Shown here piece after piece: positions 6,406 to 6,868 of a stretch of 6,868 nt of DNA. Each line of letters begins with the position of its first letter. Positions within the stretch are counted from its first letter, which is position 1. Below the pieces are notes generated by a model. It was not told the DNA's origin. It saw only the letters and a list, made by a program, of their open reading frames with translations, and made no database searches. Source of the DNA: an uncultured Polymorphobacter sp. (GTDB lineage Bacteria; Pseudomonadota; Alphaproteobacteria; Sphingomonadales; Sphingomonadaceae); contig CALMPZ010000483.1 in the NCBI GenBank assembly GCA_937871645.1, positions 1-6,868 on the forward strand, in the 5' to 3' direction. The position numbers and the translations under genes are program-made.

Positions 6406-6868
6406 TCGACCGAATATTTCCGAACGTTCCAGGAAAGTTTTAAAAACTGGGTCCTCGGCCAAAACGAGGAGGATTGCCGGTATTGGGATGCCTGGATGAA
6501 CGAAAATCCGGATCAAATGCCTGCTGCGGTTTTAGCAGCCCAGATTTACACTGGATTACAAAGTGGAAAATCAGACATCAGCCAACAGGAAATACAGTCT
6601 GAATGGCTTAAGCTGAAGTCCAGAATAGAGGACAGTAAACAAAACAAAGCCGGCAAACAGGTTTTCCTGGGAACATGGTGGAAATCGATTGCTGCTACAT
6701 TTATTCTCGCCGGCGGTATCTGGCTCACGTATTTTCTGATGACACCAGCCACAGAAAATTATGCCACCGATTTTACCAACAAGAAAACCATCGTTCTTTC
6801 AGACGGTACGGAAATTATCCTGAACGCCAATTCGGTTCTGACAACCAGAAATAGCTGGCGCTTTGCCT
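6355..6868 (+). CDS. FecR-family anti-sigma factor, N-terminal part (3' truncated by the window, start uncertain)
   Basis: Frame 1 is open to the window end with no stop. From about 6406 it reads like a Bacteroidota FecR-type sigma regulator. It opens with a tryptophan-rich helical N-terminus (ESFKNWVLGQ, then YWDAWMNENPDQ), a transmembrane segment at about 6688-6741 (SIAATFILAGGIWLTYFLM), and the start of the FecR periplasmic domain with LSDGTEIILNANSVLTT at 6796-6846. Such proteins bind an ECF sigma factor inside the cell and sense a TonB-dependent receptor outside. No normal start is seen: the first ATG (6496) is inside the conserved helix, and the only candidate ahead of the homology is a TTG at 6355, with no ribosome site. 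The 5' end may be cut off at a join. GC of 38-48% and AT-rich codons (AAA, GAA, ATT, AAT) contrast sharply with chpT. The expected upstream ECF sigma gene is absent. Confidence 0.72.
   Translation, partial: MNNSRNFVENVTAAIVPSTEYFRTFQESFKNWVLGQNEEDCRYWDAWMNENPDQMPAAVLAAQIYTGLQSGKSDISQQEIQSEWLKLKSRIEDSKQNKAGKQVFLGTWWKSIAATFILAGGIWLTYFLMTPATENYATDFTNKKTIVLSDGTEIILNANSVLTTRNSWRFA

Noticed and set aside
6335..6420. CtrA-type binding site (TTAA-N7-TTAA) controlling chpT
   Set aside because: I looked for the paired half-sites upstream of chpT and found none with correct spacing.
6331..6516. Minus-strand small frame upstream of chpT
   Set aside because: It has no ribosome site or recognisable features and overlaps the fecR-like coding sequence, which has clear motifs.
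6335..6868. A complete ECF sigma/FecR signalling pair
   Set aside because: Only an N-terminal FecR fragment is present; no sigma factor frame precedes it and the rest lies outside the window.

Overview
The window is almost entirely GC-rich DNA of an alphaproteobacterium, most likely a member of the Sphingomonadales. The main support is a ChpT-type histidine phosphotransferase and a class A RNase P RNA with tightly packed, GC-rich genes around them. The genus cannot be fixed by eye. The last ~450-500 bases are different: they drop to about 38-48% GC (hand counts on 60-base lines, against up to 85% inside the neighbouring operon) and encode the N-terminal part of a FecR-type anti-sigma factor that reads like a Bacteroidota protein.

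Layout, left to right. (1) Bases 1-63 are the C-terminal tail of an unidentified, probably membrane, protein. (2) A class I adenylate-forming acyl-CoA synthetase lies at 191-1876 (+), followed by a strong hairpin. (3) A convergent VOC-fold (type I extradiol dioxygenase-like/glyoxalase) protein lies at 1957-2523 (-). (4) An intergenic stretch rich in inverted repeats (2524-2742) contains a long, nearly perfect stem-loop that abuts and partly overlaps the 3' end of rnpB. (5) The RNase P RNA lies at about 2743-3140 (-). (6) A 78-residue lipoprotein (3220-3456, +) diverges from rnpB and converges on the next operon. (7) A four-gene minus-strand operon runs in transcription order chpT (6334-5747), TerB/J-domain protein (5743-5006), EamA/DMT transporter (5009-4134) and an AmpD/AmiD-like N-acetylmuramoyl-L-alanine amidase (4137-3466). 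Two of its junctions are ATGA stop/start overlaps and the third has a 3-base gap. (8) The low-GC fecR-like fragment starts beyond chpT and runs off the right edge.

Functionally, the operon joins a cell-cycle phosphorelay component (ChpT passes phosphate from CckA to CtrA/CpdR in alphaproteobacteria) with a co-chaperone, a small-molecule exporter/importer and a peptidoglycan-recycling or peptidoglycan-cleaving enzyme. The acyl-CoA synthetase and the VOC protein fit catabolism of fatty or aromatic acids, but they are convergent and need not work together.

I see no convincing undescribed multi-gene system here. Two places most deserve a second look: the abrupt compositional and taxonomic break at the right end (a contig chimera or a recent transfer), and the large inverted repeat that shares sequence with the RNase P P1 helix.
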